Positions 1 to 13,806 of a DNA stretch of 64,000 nucleotides are shown here, in pieces (within the stretch, counting starts at the first letter, position 1; every line of letters starts with the position of its first letter). The notes under the pieces were generated by a model that was not told the origin of the DNA, did not search any database, and saw nothing but the letters and a program-made list of their open reading frames with translations. This stretch comes from Syngnathus acus (Eukaryota > Chordata > Actinopteri > Syngnathiformes > Syngnathidae). The stretch spans positions 3,896,539 to 3,960,538 of the forward strand of contig NC_051097.1 of assembly GCF_901709675.1 (NCBI RefSeq), read 5' to 3'. A program made the position numbers and the translations under genes.

Positions 1-810
1 CATGTGGTCTAAGACTCAAGAGACATCTGTATCACGTTCTTCTTTCATTCATAAAAGTTGAACCCGGCTAACCCCAACACTAGGCATTCACAGCCCTGGG
101 ATGACTGTTAGGTTGTATGTGGAGCAACTCACACTATTTATTGATTAATTAGAGTACACATTCATCATGAGCTCATCAACTCGCCACACAGGCAGCACAA
201 AGCCAAATAGGTGATGGAGATGGGCCATTTGCCAGCAGACTGCATGGTCATTAGTCGGAAGCAGACAGCAAAAAAAAAAATGGAAGAAAGAGGGGAACCT
301 AAGCCTCATGGGAGACATTTCCTGTCTCTGTAGCTGTGTTTGACATTAACTCGAACATAAAACTTGGCCGAAGATGAGATTTTAACTTTGGACTCTGCCC
401 TAGAATTAATAGTCTCTTGTCGAAAAAAAGATCAGCTGATGTATCACTTCAGGTCTTTGCAGAGAGAGACACTAATTAAATCGTGCAGGTAGTGTGACAT
501 TTCAGGTTCACACAACTAAACGGTGTGAATCCACAAATGACATGATATATCTGTCTTTGCAAAAAGCGATAATTTACTTTTGATTCATTTTATTACATGA
601 TGTATCCTCCGAGGAATTGGATTTTATTGCCGTTTACACCTCAGGATTAGTTTATACAGCTAGTTAGGAAGCACGTTTAAAAAAGGTTCATCAATTTGTT
701 ATCACCTTTTATCACCAACGAGGCATAATTAATGCCCTCTCTAATTTTAATCTCAAGCAATATTTTAATTAGAGTGCAAAAATAAAGTTTTATATATTGA
801 CAGTTTTTTA

Positions 811-922
811 GGCAGAAGAGCACATGGGCTTCTCAGTCAAGAGTTTCTAGTTTTGAATCTCAGCTCTGGCTTTCTTGTGTAGACTTTATATGTGCTCACT
901 GTGCTTGAGTGGGTTTTCGACA
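811..922 (+). repeat. Degenerate V-SINE fragment
   Basis: The order of blocks follows the tRNA-derived V-SINE head. There is a B-box-like GTTTTGAATCTCAG, then a segment resembling 'tttctgtgtggagtttgcatgttctc', then 'gtgcttgagtgggttttc'. It is heavily mutated and neither end is defined. Family assignment rests on recognised consensus blocks. Confidence 0.5.
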
Positions 923-1446
923 GTAAAAGTCTTTATATTTAATAATTACAGTGCCAGACTGGGCCATTGCGAGACATTGATTTTTGATGCTGAACTAATT
1001 AGAGCAAGGGGAGATTCTTAAATTGGATTCAGGACTAACAGTTATATTTTTCTTTCAATGAAGAGATGCATCGGTTTTTTTTGCAGAAAGCTGACGTGGT
1101 AGCAACTTCATCTTGCATGTAGTACTTTTACGCATGGTTGAATTTGCCTTTGTGAGAATTGAGATTTAACTTTACTTGGTTTGATTTGATGCATTCGGCA
1201 GTAGGTGTGTGTTTGGAATCCCTATGGAAAAAACTGCTTACCATATATGTGTTTGTTACGCAATCTTTTATTTTGCGTGATAGAAAACAGTGCTTATAGT
1301 TAATTACAAAAAAGACATTCATTTAACGAATGTACCACTTAGCAGAAAATTGAATAGAGCCATCTCTTTTGAAAATCAGTCTGCCATACAGTTAAAACAA
1401 ATCAAATTAAGACGACTGCTCAGTGTGCATCGCTTTGAATTGTTTG

Positions 1447-1482
1447 TGCGCGTGTGTGTGTGCGTGTGCACGTGTGTGTCTG
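1447..1482. repeat. (TG)n microsatellite
   Basis: Interrupted TG/CG dinucleotide run. Confidence 0.8.
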
Positions 1483-1931
1483 TAGAATTTATTTAGCAAG
1501 TAAACCCCCAGGCAAGGCCGAGTTGTACAATGTGGCGATGTGTCCGGACTTACTCATCTGTGTTTGAGGAAGGGATTATGAGGGATGAGAGACCTACATC
1601 CGTGCAAAACATGAAGAAGGGAAGAACTCGCAAAGAAAGAGTCCATTCTCCATGAACAGATGTGGTCTCTGCCTGTCCATTTTCCTGCTTTGTTCTCCTG
1701 CAACATTTAGCCTGCTTTTATCTTAAGTGCTTCTCCATACTGTATATGCATTATTTTTCATGAGGGGAACCCCAAGCAACCCCCCACCCCCTCACCTGCT
1801 GGAACACTCTGCTTGTCTGGCACGTATATTCAAAAAGTGAGGGATTCACTTTGATTGTCCAATTTTTGTCCTTAACTGTGATGATCTAAGATACAGAACA
1901 ATACTTTTGTACAAATATATTGCGTAACATC

Positions 1932-2254
1932 TAGGGGTGTCAAACTCATTTTTTTTGGCGGGGCGCATTGTAGTCATAGCTTCTTTCGGAGGGCCATTAG
2001 GACTGTCAACCCAAATAAATGGATGAGCACCTCATATTATATACAGTAAAAGCTACAAAACAAACTGACAAATAACTCGTTTTCAAATCAGACAAGTACA
2101 AACTGGTCAAATATTAAAAAAAGATATTAAAAGTGAAGACAATTTGCAATTCTAGTAATGACACACGAATTTGATGCACAATTTGTCTTCGCGTGCCACA
2201 TAAAATGATGTGGCGGGCCGTATCTGGCCCCGGGCTTTGACTTTGACACCTGTG
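1932..2254 (+). mobile_element. hAT-type miniature inverted-repeat element (copy 1)
   Basis: A roughly 323-bp non-autonomous element. It starts with TAGGGGTGTCAAACTC and ends with a complementary GACTTTGACACCTGTG. The same element occurs at 30556-30887 (inverted), 38314-38643 and 54774-55100. This copy has no clear 8-bp target duplication, unlike the other three. It has no coding capacity. Confidence 0.85.
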
Positions 2255-3675
2255 ATCTAGATGTTAGCCGAAAATGAATCAAATTTATTCATTATTATTG
2301 TCTTGGCTGGTCATTCTATGAATATAGAGTAAGAGATGAACAATGTAGTACTGAGGCCGATGTTTTTTTAGCCACATCTCACATCATTAACCGTGTAAAA
2401 GACTGGATCAATCTTTTTCTCCATCACTCGTCGCTGCAACTCTAAAGCTCACTCCAACCTGTCAGGCCCAAATCAGGGGAACTGATGAGAAACAAATGGG
2501 TTTTGTCTGGCACACACGAGGGAGGGAGATACGATTATCAGACCTCAGTGGCAGGATTTACCCAACACAGCTCCACTGGCCTTAACCTCCTTCAACGGTC
2601 TCTCGTCTTCCACTCCTCTCCTACCAGCTATTTTATCTGAGGAATGTGGGAATATGGTGGAGGATGTTGGCGCTGACAGGCTGGCACTCTAAGCCAACAC
2701 CTTCACTTGAGACCATGTAGATTAGATCCCAATTCGAGGCCCCAACACCCCCTCCTTCACAACAACTCCTCTCCATCCTTTTCAGTATCTTCAACCAACC
2801 TCAGAATTTTGCTCATAGGAGTGCAATGCAACTTATCTCAACTGTCACACTTAAAAAAAAAAAAACCTGTCTGGCATTTTGGTGATTTTCAACTGAATGG
2901 AAACTGAAGTTGGCACTTCTTGGTTTAAATTATAGATGGCTCAGCAAGTTTCCGGAAAGCCAAAAGTCTATATTAGAAAATGTCTTCTGGGGGGGAAAAA
3001 GGTTTCTGCAATATTAACTCTGAGTTAATTCTTTACAGGATGGAAATTTGGCATCAAAAAGGTTACATGTGCCATGAAGTATTTAAACCCCAATACGGAA
3101 ATGTTGGCAAATGAAGACTTCCTTTGAGAATCCACCTGTGTTGTTCAAACTTGCACAGCCAGCTCTAAGAAATGCAGAAATAATCACTATTAAAGAACAG
3201 AGTATATTGTAATTCCTTCACCTAAAAAAAGCTTTCTCCGTGTACTTGTGTAACATCTATTTATTTATTTATTTCTTCATTTATTTATTTATTGTTGGTA
3301 AAGTTTCGCGATAAAAACAACATGTAAGCAATATCACGTGTGAAGAATTGATGTACTCACCAACCTTTTTAAACTGATTCCGTCATTGTTTTTTTTAAAA
3401 GTAAAAGCAAAAGTTTGCAAATGTCTTATTTTGGTTAAACACAAAAGATAATCACTCTACTTTCACGAAAGACTACAGAGTATTTACTGTTAAAAGGCTG
3501 AAATCAAAGGATTTGTACAATATTCGGTGACATAAATACTCTAAACAATTACTTGATTCCTAAAATAGTTGTCGCTTGATTTGATAATGGATGACTTGTC
3601 GATTCATTCATTTTGACACCTCAAATGGGTTTACAGGTCACCATCTTTTACTTCAAAAAAAGAATCTATCGTCAG

Positions 3676-3797
3676 TATACCTGTCCCAGCTGAGTTGGGG
3701 CGAAACTTGCTGTACCTCCTGAACTGGTTGCCAGCCAGTACAAAACAAAACCTTTCACATCTAAAAACAAATTTAGAGTCGCCAATGAAGCCACATA
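3676..3797 (-). repeat. Degenerate V-SINE fragment, reverse orientation
   Basis: Read on the plus strand, it carries the reverse complement of the V-SINE body: 'tgtcccagctgagttgggg', then 'ctgaactggttgccagcc', then 'aatttagagtcgccaatgaa'. These match the central and 3' portion of the intact element at 47698-48059. It is strongly diverged. Confidence 0.6.
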
Positions 3798-5681
3798 CAA
3801 GTTTTGGCGAATCGGGTTGAAGCACCTAGTTGAAACCTCCTAAGCATCCTCCACACAAGTAGTCCACAAATCTTCAACCTCAAAACTGCAAGGCAGATGC
3901 ACAATCTCCCAACTATCTTAATCCTTCAAATCAATAATGATGTCAAGTCACACTTTCAGCTTCTTCCTTGCTCTTGAGTTCATGTTAGTGTGAGAGCAAC
4001 CATTCTGTGCTTAGAGACCACTTGGGCCCATTTAAAAACTCATCCATGGGATTATTATCCAATTGTGCTGTGTTCGCTGTCAGCGCCACCCACTTAGCAC
4101 GGCCACAGATGTGCCTATCAGCCGTTGCTGAGTCAGAATCTCTGACTTGTCATTTTACTGAACCGGGCCCACTAAGTGCTTGACCACCCTGATGCTTTGC
4201 TCCATTTATGGTGTGGCTTTGAGTGGTTCGGTCGTGACGAGAGGCCCGGGGGGCTCAGCTGGCAATGCCCAAGAAGGTTTTAAAGCTCAAGCTAGTGAGT
4301 GATTGAATGCAGCTCTATTTGAAGTGTGTGGAACAGTCAAAGAATTATGTCAAATATACAATGATGTGCATTCTGATAGAGGAAACACATTTAGTTTGTG
4401 ACGTGTGAGCTTTCTTCGTGTGTCCATTTTTAACTTAACACTTATGTTGCATGCCTTTGTATGCTTACATCTGTGAACTTCAGTGCAGTGCTAATGAGAA
4501 GCAGAGCAGCCCGAGGCGCGTGTGTCTCTGTGTGCAAAGAAGTGAATATTTATTCCAATGTGACAGAATTTGTCTTTACAAAGACAAATATAGGATGAAA
4601 TGGAAACACACTGTAAAAGATGGCCTGAATGTAACGACAAATTCCCACTTAAGTTCTACTTGTTTTGCTTCTAAAATTCTCCATGTCTCAAATCTTGTGA
4701 TCTCAGTAATATCTTAGGATAATGAAATGCAGGATTGCAAAGCTAACGAGGACGTCTTTCATCAAAAATCAACTAATCATCAGGAAACTCTGAATAGGCA
4801 ATCATTTGTCTTAATGGCTTTCTGAAAACAGTTTATACAAAACATATGTGACAAACAAGACAAACAAGGCTTTGTACATACACTGATTAATTATGTAAGT
4901 GCTTCAAAAATGTCATAATATGTATTTTGGGCTCCAGTGACAGCATGATTATTTTTGAGATGATGCAAACATCAGATTTTCCTTAATGTTCTGTTCTCCT
5001 AAGTGACGTGGAACACAGCTGTTGTGTCACTCTGGTCTTAGCTCACTTCCTTTGCTCTTTTGGCCAACTCGGCTACGAAGGTTGTACAGAAATTTAATAC
5101 AAACGTGCATGGATTTCGTCAAAAAGATGTTAAAGAACACAAAAAGAAGATAATGTCAACGTGATAGCAAACATTGCTTTCAGCATTAAGAAAAGTGGCC
5201 AGTGAGTCTCTGGTGTTAAACAAGTAACCGGTGACGTTCCGCTTCGGTTATGCCGTTGATGCAATTATTGGTACTTTAGGGCAAAAGCAAATAAAAAGCC
5301 GGGTAGTGCTAGTAGGTTAGCAGAATTAACACGTAACTAAAGCAATAAATAAACGTCTGCAACAATTTGACTGTGTGAATATTAGCCTGAAATTCTCATT
5401 GCCGTTATATTGGGTGGTATTATTTTCACTTTTTTTTTTAATGATGAAACTTTAAAAGTTGTAACGCCACAAGCCACACAAGGTTTTTCCAGACATGCTA
5501 ATGTGCAATGGGGAATTTTACAACAACCAAACTACTTTTGCTCTTGTAAGACAAATCTGGAGTCTGCAGCTACAGCAGCCACTTGCCTCCCATCTGCACA
5601 CTGCTATTCGGGCTCTTGTCACCTGACACCGGCTGCATGCTAACGGGGCCTGTGAGAGGCTCTTCAGGCCGGCAGGCATAT

Positions 5682-5730
5682 TCACACACACAGACACACA
5701 CACACACACATGCACACACGCACGCACACA
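5682..5730. repeat. (CA)n microsatellite
   Basis: CA dinucleotide run with a few GA and CG interruptions. Apparent open frames across it are repeat artefacts. Confidence 0.9.
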
Positions 5731-7750
5731 ACCCCTTGCTTCCGGGTGACAAGTGTAGAGGGACGAGAGCCAGAAGGCACACAAGAATGCAGTTCCACTC
5801 TGCCGGTGTGCAGGTTGTAAGAATTAGTCTTTCTCCTTTATTGGGGGCAAGTCTTTTTGGTGGATTCTTAATCGTGAGTAGCCTGCTGAGGATAAAAAAA
5901 AAAATAATCATTACCTTTGTTACACCACTGAACTGTAACATCCTGTAAGGAAAACTAAATAATCACAGTAGCTATATTCAAACATACAGTACATTTGATA
6001 TTAATGATATAGTAAGAACCAATACAATTCAAACGTAAAAAAAAAAAACATTAAGGAGGAATTAAAACAACTTTGACCCTAGTTGGAAGATTACGATAGG
6101 TGATGAGTCTAATTGTCTTACAGCAATATTTGTCCAAATTGAAAAATCAAGGAAATTGTGTTCAGTTAGTGCTGTGTTATATGAAATTATGTAGTTTTCT
6201 GTGCTTGACTTGAATAATTATCTTAAACTTAATTCTTGAGCATATTTGCACCTCAAACCAATCCAAACTGAGTATTAATGTTTGTTAAAATAATATACAT
6301 ATTTTGTATTGGATTAGACGCAAGCGCTTGTAGACCGGTTGATGTAAAAAAAAAAAAAAGTGCTCACAAAGTTAATATCTGTCTCGTACCCAGTGTGTGG
6401 TGTCTTGACCTGAATGACCTGAATGTAATCATATGAGGGATTATGGGGATTTGAGTTTTTACCTGCCGTGAGAAAAGTCGATCTAATCAATCCGAAGTTG
6501 AATGTAAGCTCAGGTCCGGGCATGTCACACGCACCAAGCCACAAAAGCAAATAGGCACAATGTTTAACAAATGTGTGTCCTCTTCTCTCCAGCCACTTAA
6601 ATACACACACATGTCCACACCCAGAGTGGTCAGTAAAGCCACCTGTGTGTATGGTTGGATCTGAGCAGTTTGCTTTACCTGACTGATGATGGCTTTGACT
6701 GTCAGGGTAGTAGAAAGGCTTTGTTGAGGTGGATTAGCTGCCTGCAGCTCCACACTCGGGTTACGCTCAGGGGCTCAGCATGCGCCCGATGATGAAGAAA
6801 CGCGGCACTCTGTGACCTGTAGGTGTTAAACGGAGACCTCTTCTCAAATGAAACGACCTGACTGTGCAATGGAACAGGTTGAATACGTCACATGATGCAC
6901 GTAGACCGGTTTTCCACATGAATGACGATGACCATACGAATAATATGTCAATCCATTTATTACTCAGACTTTGAAATGTTTTGTTTACAGTGATGTCCAA
7001 TTAATGTAACCCAGACGGCAAACAAAAAAAAGTACAGATGGAATATATCCAAAGGTTTACGTCCACATCTGAGGTGGCTGCTGAAAGCCTCCCTGTCTGT
7101 GTAATTGACTGTTGTTCACAGGCTAAATGCTATCTGAGAAGTGTTGATCCTCTGAAGTGCTTTATGTGTGTTTCAGCACAGTGAGTGTTGAGTGTGGTGT
7201 GCAGACTCTGTATTTGACCGTGCATTTGTGAGAAACTGTGTGAATGTGTGTGCCGATTGATCCAGGTTCCAACTACGGCTTTTTCATTCTTTGTATATTT
7301 TAAGCATACTGCACAGTATGCAGTGTGCCACCTGCTCCATTTGTTTGGTTTGTATAAAAATATCAAAACTTGGATCAAATAACAACAAGCACTGAAAAAC
7401 GCAGAGAAATTGATTAATTCAAATTAATCGGTTAACTGACAAGTAATTGATCATCAGATTAATCCACAACTAATTTGATGATCGAGTAATAGTTAAGAGC
7501 CATTTAATTACCTTAATGCTCTAATGTCAGCATCTCAACAGTTTTTATTCGTAATTTTTTGTTTTTTTCACGCAAACAGATTAATTTTTTTAATCAAAAC
7601 AAGACATTAAAAGTCTGCTTTTACTACGGAAAACAGTAACTGCACAGGTAACTGAATCTGTTTCAAAAGGTTTGGTGAGTATGATGATAATCTCTCGTGT
7701 GATTTTGTTTAATTGATATTTACATGTTTTATCACTAAGAACGCCAAATA

Positions 7751-7815
7751 AACACACACACGCACGCACGCACGCACGCACACACACGCGCACACACACG
7801 CAAACACACACACAC
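7751..7815. repeat. (CA)n/(CACG)n compound microsatellite
   Basis: ACAC units with an internal CGCA block. Confidence 0.9.
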
Positions 7816-10800
7816 TGCTCTTATTTCCCCACGTTTAGACCTGAAAAAAAAATACACACACATAAAAAAACTCAAGAAATATCCATATATTGAAACACCA
7901 AGTTCAAAATACCACCTTTTGTCATGAAAATGAAAGTTCCAATTGTCCAATAATGTAATGTATTTGAATCACTTCCTCGGACTAATTTGTTCTAATTGGT
8001 GCACACATTAAAATTGTGGCTCTTCTGATAACCGGATGCCCCACCCCCTGCTCCCACCTCTTTGGGTTCAAATGCGATGAGAGGAAGGATGTACATTAAG
8101 GGCCACAGTACTTAAAGTCATAAAAAATAATGATAGAGGATGATTGTGAGTAGCCACAATCCAACCAGTGTCCATTATGTGAAGACTCAATGAGAGTGCT
8201 CATTTCTTTTTACAACCTTTCTAATGATTATGGATGAAAAAATATTGCACACAAGATGACGCTGCTCTTTCCAAACGGTAATCATGGTGGAGGAGAGGAG
8301 AGTGTGCATAGTGGTGATAGTAAATGTGGACATATAAAGAGAAAGGGGTTGTGTCCAGCGCTATGAAGGGTTAAAACGGCTGCCCCTGAAAAAAGGAGCA
8401 ATTGGAGAGTTGAAGTAAGTGATGGTGGTGTAAAATGAGCAAAGTTGGAGGCTAACGATGACAGGTCCACCCCGCATCTCTCTTTTTGCCTCCCTTGGAG
8501 TAGTAGATGAGAAAGGAGGGAGTCATTCACGGCTGTATATTTTGCTTAACCTGCTCTCCACACTCCACTGTGTCACATTCTTCTGTGTATCAGAATTTTC
8601 TCTTTTCAGTTTCTTTTTATGCTTACTATAATTGGCCAATATTAAAACATGACCAAATTTGTAGTACTCGTGTATTAAAAATCCTAATTTATCAGGTGGA
8701 TTCACAGATAGAGTACGATAGTCGTTTTTCTTTTTCTTTTTTTAATAAGCCAGTTTTACAAATCTTAAAGCAACACGCAATCTCCCGTCCAGACTTTTGA
8801 TATATGTTCATTGTGTATAACTTGGGATTTTGCACGCAATGACAAAGTGAAGTCTGAGGCTGGCAGTTTTCCTGAGACTTGTGAATGTCATGGAAATCCA
8901 TTTGAAAAGAAAAATAGCACTCCACAAATAACATGGCGTCCGTAGCGAATTCCTCGTCACCCGTGGGAGAAAATGGCCTTTTGTGTTTTTTTTATACTTG
9001 TCAACTTTTGGCCTGGCATTTCTTTTGTCATTTTTGCAGGTCGACATGAAAAGCTTTTTGGTATTGTTTTCAAATTTACGTTAAACCTGAATGATAAGTT
9101 ACCCTTGTTTTTACTCCAATACTGACGGCGCCGCCGCTCACTATCAGAACCAAATCGGGGGGTGAGAGCAAGCGAGCTGCGGTGTGTCCAGCAGAACAAC
9201 GTCACCTCTCCAATATCAATTACACGAAGTGGTGTGTTAAACGATGCGGCACACGGTTCAGCGGCTGGGGCTAATCACTGCAGTCTGTTTCGCTAAAACA
9301 GGCTAATAATGATGCGCCGAGTGGAGGAATCGACTTCCTGAAAATGTTATATTTAACCAGGGAGCACAATGTACAAAGAAAGAGTGGAAAGAAAGGTAAA
9401 GAAAGACTAAGACATACACGAGGTTCCTTGTAAGTGTTTTCTAAGCGATGGAAAGTGGCCTGAGATGAGATGATCAAGCAACAGCTTCTTTCTGACCTTC
9501 TCCATCAGCACATGTCATCGCCAAACTTTTTGGATCCAATGTGGGATACTCATCACAGTGAGAAATAGGTTGATAGCTGATCCTGGGTCATTTTTGCATC
9601 ATGATACGATATGAGGAGCAGAAGGTGCACATACCGTGTCTTGGATGTGAGTTTTGTTAAATATTTGAAATGTGCAATGCTGAATGTGAGTGGCCAGCAG
9701 CTGGTGATATTACTTTTGGCCGGTTTTCCCCGTCAGTTCCAGATTTCTGTGGTCCCTCTGCTCACAATAATATATAACGGGCTCCATTTTTGTAGACAGC
9801 ACACATGCGCTCGGTTGTAAGAACTGCCGCATCTTCATTATTATGCGGGCTGGGAATTTGGCAGACCACGCTGTGCCATGCTGCGCCACGCTGAGCGCAC
9901 GTAAACACAAATTATGTTTCTATCGTAAAAATAAACACGTTGACTCTAAATGCTTCGATGAGTCAGTAGATTCATACTTTAGCTTAAAGAAGATTTCAAG
10001 ATTTAGGATTTAAAATGTTTTGATTTTTTGTTGAATTGGCTAAATTAAGATTTGGACCCGCATGTATCAGGCCTATTAATGTTGGGTAACAGTATGAATT
10101 CAATTTGTATGTATTGAAAATTTGCCACAAACAGCCAAGGAGTTGCACCATTACCATAAGTGACTACTTTAAGCAACCTCCGCTAGCCTTGAACTGGAAC
10201 GGCTCAGCGGGTGTGAATATCAAATACACTGCGTTCCTTTCAAAATCTCTCATAAACCAATCAGAGCAGACTCTCAACATTTAGCGGTATGTGCACATCA
10301 GAGATGAACTCTGATTTGCTGACTGACGGACAAGATTTTGACAGACATCCTGTGTCAAGGGGGACCGGCTGCGTGGTGTTATGAGGCCCGGCAGGGGCAG
10401 ATTGAGAAGACCAGGTGGTGTTTCAGCTCAATACTGGCATGCGGGGCACTTCTATGTTTAGCTCTTACATGATGTTACATGTGCTGTTTTTCTGAGCCTG
10501 CTGCGGGACTTGAAAGGGAAGCAACTGTGGTTACTAAGTGGTCAATGGTTATTTTAGAGCTGGCTGACGACTATTATCATATTTGATTTTTTTTTTTTTT
10601 TTTTGAAAATGACTTTCTTTGCCGTCCAACCAATATTTTGTACGGGCTGCACCAATATGCTGAAGATGGCAATGCTTTAAGTTACAGTACGTTGTAAAGT
10701 GAGTTTTAGTTGAAACTCAAGGACAGTCTGACTGAGTTTGTGCATATCCAGTTATTTTCTACCAGTTGCATTAACCTACTTATGCCCTTACCTGCTCAGT

Positions 10801-11313
10801 TAACCAAGTGACCCTCAGCATGCATGAATTAGCAGACTCCTTTTAGAACACCCCCAGCTGTGCTGCCGTGCTGCAAGTTCCAAGAGGTGTTTTTATAAAA
10901 AGATTTATTCAAATCCTCATATTGTTTGTTTTGATTACATTATGCGGCACTGGGGTTTTAATTGATAATTGAACTCCCACGAATGGATTGACACACACAA
11001 ACAAGACCGAGAGGAAAACTAAATCAGACATGTATTCTACCACTCCTTTCTTCCCAAGCTCTCATATTTTCTCACATCATTCTGTCTTCTTGTCTTTCAC
11101 ATTCCTTTCACTCCGCAATGGTTTATTTGTCCCTTTGCTGCTTTCTCTCGCTCGATCTCTCATTTCTCCTATCACTAATCCAACATTCCAACACAACACA
11201 ATTTTTTTTTTTTTTAGGAACTCCCCATAGACCACATATTACTCAACCAAGACTGCTCTACTACACTTTGAAGTGTGTGAGACCTCACTCGTGGATAAGT
11301 GCTGGTGTTATAA

Positions 11314-11361
11314 TATGTGTGTGTGAGCATGTGTGTGTGTGGGACCTGTGGTGTGTGTGTA
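11314..11361. repeat. Interrupted (GT)n microsatellite
   Basis: Several GT runs broken by short unique sequence. Confidence 0.75.
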
Positions 11362-11944
11362 TGGGGGGGCAGCTTTGCTGGCTTGTCATGGGCGGGTGAT
11401 TGAGTCCAGACGTTGTGGGTTCCTCTCTTTTGCCGCCAGCCCCTCCTCCCATGGTTGTGGGTTTAGAATGTGTGGGGAGCAGCAGCACGAGGGGCGGCCT
11501 TAGCTCCCTGGGGTGCAGTAAAGTGATAGGGCAGGCCGGGGAGCTTGGATCGCCCCTGGGGAGGAAGGTCAGAGGTCTGAGTCTGCACTGTGGTGATCAG
11601 GGCCATGCTCGTCAAACACACTTCAGGTGTGAACCACTGTGCATGTGTTTGTGTTTGTTCATGTGTGTTCGTGCGTGAGTTTGTGGGTATGGTTAAATGT
11701 AGTCCTTGTTTTCACCTCACTTCATAATTGAATGCCATCTCCTGAGAAGCCCAATTACCCAAGTTTAGAACTAAGTATGTGCACGTATAGGGCATATATT
11801 GTATCACACATATACACAAACAGACATTCTAATGTACGGTAAAATACCTCAATCAATCAATAAACCTAAACCCTAATTTTTCCTCCGTTAATTGCTAAAC
11901 GTTATGAGAAAACGAGTTGGAAAGATTTTTTGAGAAATAAAGTA

Positions 11945-12356
11945 CCGTATTTTCCGGACTATAAGGCGCACCTAAAAACCTAAAATTCTCTCAAAAGCCG
12001 ACGGTGCGCCTTATAGTCCAGTGCGCCTTATATATGGACCAAACTCCTAAATTTAAACTGGCCTGAACAATTGTGTCATGAAATCAATCATGAGTGGCCC
12101 GCTGAAGACTATGAATCATGAGTCAAAAAGACTATGGATCATTATTTTGTGATTATAAAGTCATTTGTTGCGTCTGAAGTTGAAATAAAAAAGATAAAAT
12201 GGAGAATGATTTGATTAGGATTAAAAATCTGACACGATGCATTAATGGTGCGCCTTATAGTCCAGTGCGCCTTATATAAGGACAAAGTTTTAAAATGGAC
12301 CATTCATTGAAGGTGCGCCTTATAGTCCGGTGCGCCTTATAGTCCGGAAAATACGG
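11945..12356 (+). mobile_element. 412-bp inverted-terminal-repeat element (copy A)
   Basis: It begins with CCGTATTTTCCGGACTATA and ends with the complementary CCGGAAAATACGG. It is flanked on both sides by TA (11943-11944 and 12357-12358), as expected for insertion at a TA dinucleotide. Inside, the module GTGCGCCTTATAGTCC recurs several times and pairs with the termini, so the whole element can fold. No coding sequence was seen. It is a non-autonomous DNA transposon (MITE). The TA flank would fit a Tc1/mariner-type or related family, but the superfamily is not settled from sequence alone. Confidence 0.85.
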
Positions 12357-13194
12357 TATATATATTTTTTTGCAATATAACACGACTACTTCATCGGTCT
12401 GCAATTTAATTGAGATTAATTTATGGCCACACGCATGACATTTATTGTTTGGAAATTATTAGCTCGCTTTCTTGTTTCCTAAACTAAGGTCTTTATTCTA
12501 AATAGCACAGCATGACATTTAATAGAAATTACCAGTCAATTAATGTGGAAGTGAATGGAGGCCAACGTGTCCTGCACTTTACCTTCCATTCTTCAGCAAC
12601 TGTGATGGACGGTGCTGAGGTCAGTCCATCACCTGGGTTCAGACACTGACCAAAAACTGGCTCTCAAGCTGAATAATGGACTGTCACTAACCCCTGACCT
12701 CAGCTCACAGTCTACGGTGTCAGATCAATATCATCTTGCTGAGCGGCAGTGTGGAAGCCTCGCTCTTAAAGGGCATTTCTGTGGAATGTCTACATTATCA
12801 TACTAACACATTCATAACTATAACGTGGCTTTTAGCATTCAGCAGCAAACTTGGAAGCAGTAGGTGATGATGGGACATTATGAATGGGGTTATTTTAATG
12901 GGACCTTCTCCAGGCCTCCTGGAGTTATGTTGGCATTCGGGTGCAGGTTCTTGTATGTCCGTGCTCATGTGTGCTTGCAGACGTTCAGGTATGAATACTA
13001 TGTGTTGGCCAAAAGCGGAAGCCTCCTTTGATCAGAACTTTGTATCCTGGTGTCATGGCAACCATGGCAAGTATTGTTGATACTGAAGGGGGTTTATCAT
13101 GTCAGCTTCTGGACCCTTGCGGTTTTACACCAGCAGAATGACAGTCTCCTGTTGTGCGTATATGTATGTGTGTTCGTGTGTGTGGGGCGGGGGT

Positions 13195-13196
<2 letters not shown>

Positions 13197-13235
<39 letters not shown>
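13197..13235. repeat. (GT)n microsatellite
   Basis: Uninterrupted GT repeat of about 19 units. Confidence 0.95.
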
Positions 13236-13236
<1 letters not shown>

Positions 13237-13315
13237 TGTTGACTGACCTATAATGAGGTCAGTAATTAACACTGGAAAGATAATTGTTTTAATTGAGATG
13301 CTGCAATTAAACTTA

Positions 13316-13727
13316 CCGTATTTTCCGGACTATAAGGCGCACCTAAAAACCTCAAATTTTCTCAAAAGCCGACAGTGCGCCTTATAGTCCGGTGCGCCTT
13401 ATATATGGACCAAATTCCTAAATTTAAACTTTCGCGAAGCATTGTGTCATGAAATCAATCATAAGTGGCCCGCTGAAGACTATGAATCATGAATCAAAAA
13501 GACTATGGATCATTATTTTGTGATTATAAAGTAATTTGTTGCGTCTGAAGTTGAAATAAAAAAGATAAAATGGAGAATGATTTGATTTGGATTAAAAATC
13601 TGACATGATGCATTAATGGTGCCCCTTATAGTCCGGTGCGCCTTATATAAGGACAAAGTTTTAAAATGGGCCATTCAGTGAAGGTGCGCCTTATAGTCCG
13701 GTGCGCCTTATAGCCCGGAAAATACGG
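13316..13727 (+). mobile_element. 412-bp inverted-terminal-repeat element (copy B)
   Basis: A second copy of the element at 11945-12356. It has the same orientation and the same 412-bp length, with scattered substitutions only, and is flanked by TA at 13314-13315 and 13728-13729. It has the same internal TGCGCCTTATAGTCC modules. The two copies lie about 1.4 kb apart start to start. Confidence 0.85.
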
Positions 13728-13772
13728 TATTTTGTGCTAATTCCAAATATGCACTTGTTTTTTCTCTCACTC

Positions 13773-13806
13773 ATAATAATAATGATAATAATAATAATAA
13801 TAATAA
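13773..13806. repeat. (AAT)n microsatellite
   Basis: ATA/AAT trinucleotide run with one G interruption. Confidence 0.9.

Noticed and set aside
5518-5948. Overlapping 120-residue frames rich in Cys-Val or His-Thr
   Set aside because: They cross a CA/TG microsatellite and show no protein-like composition outside it.
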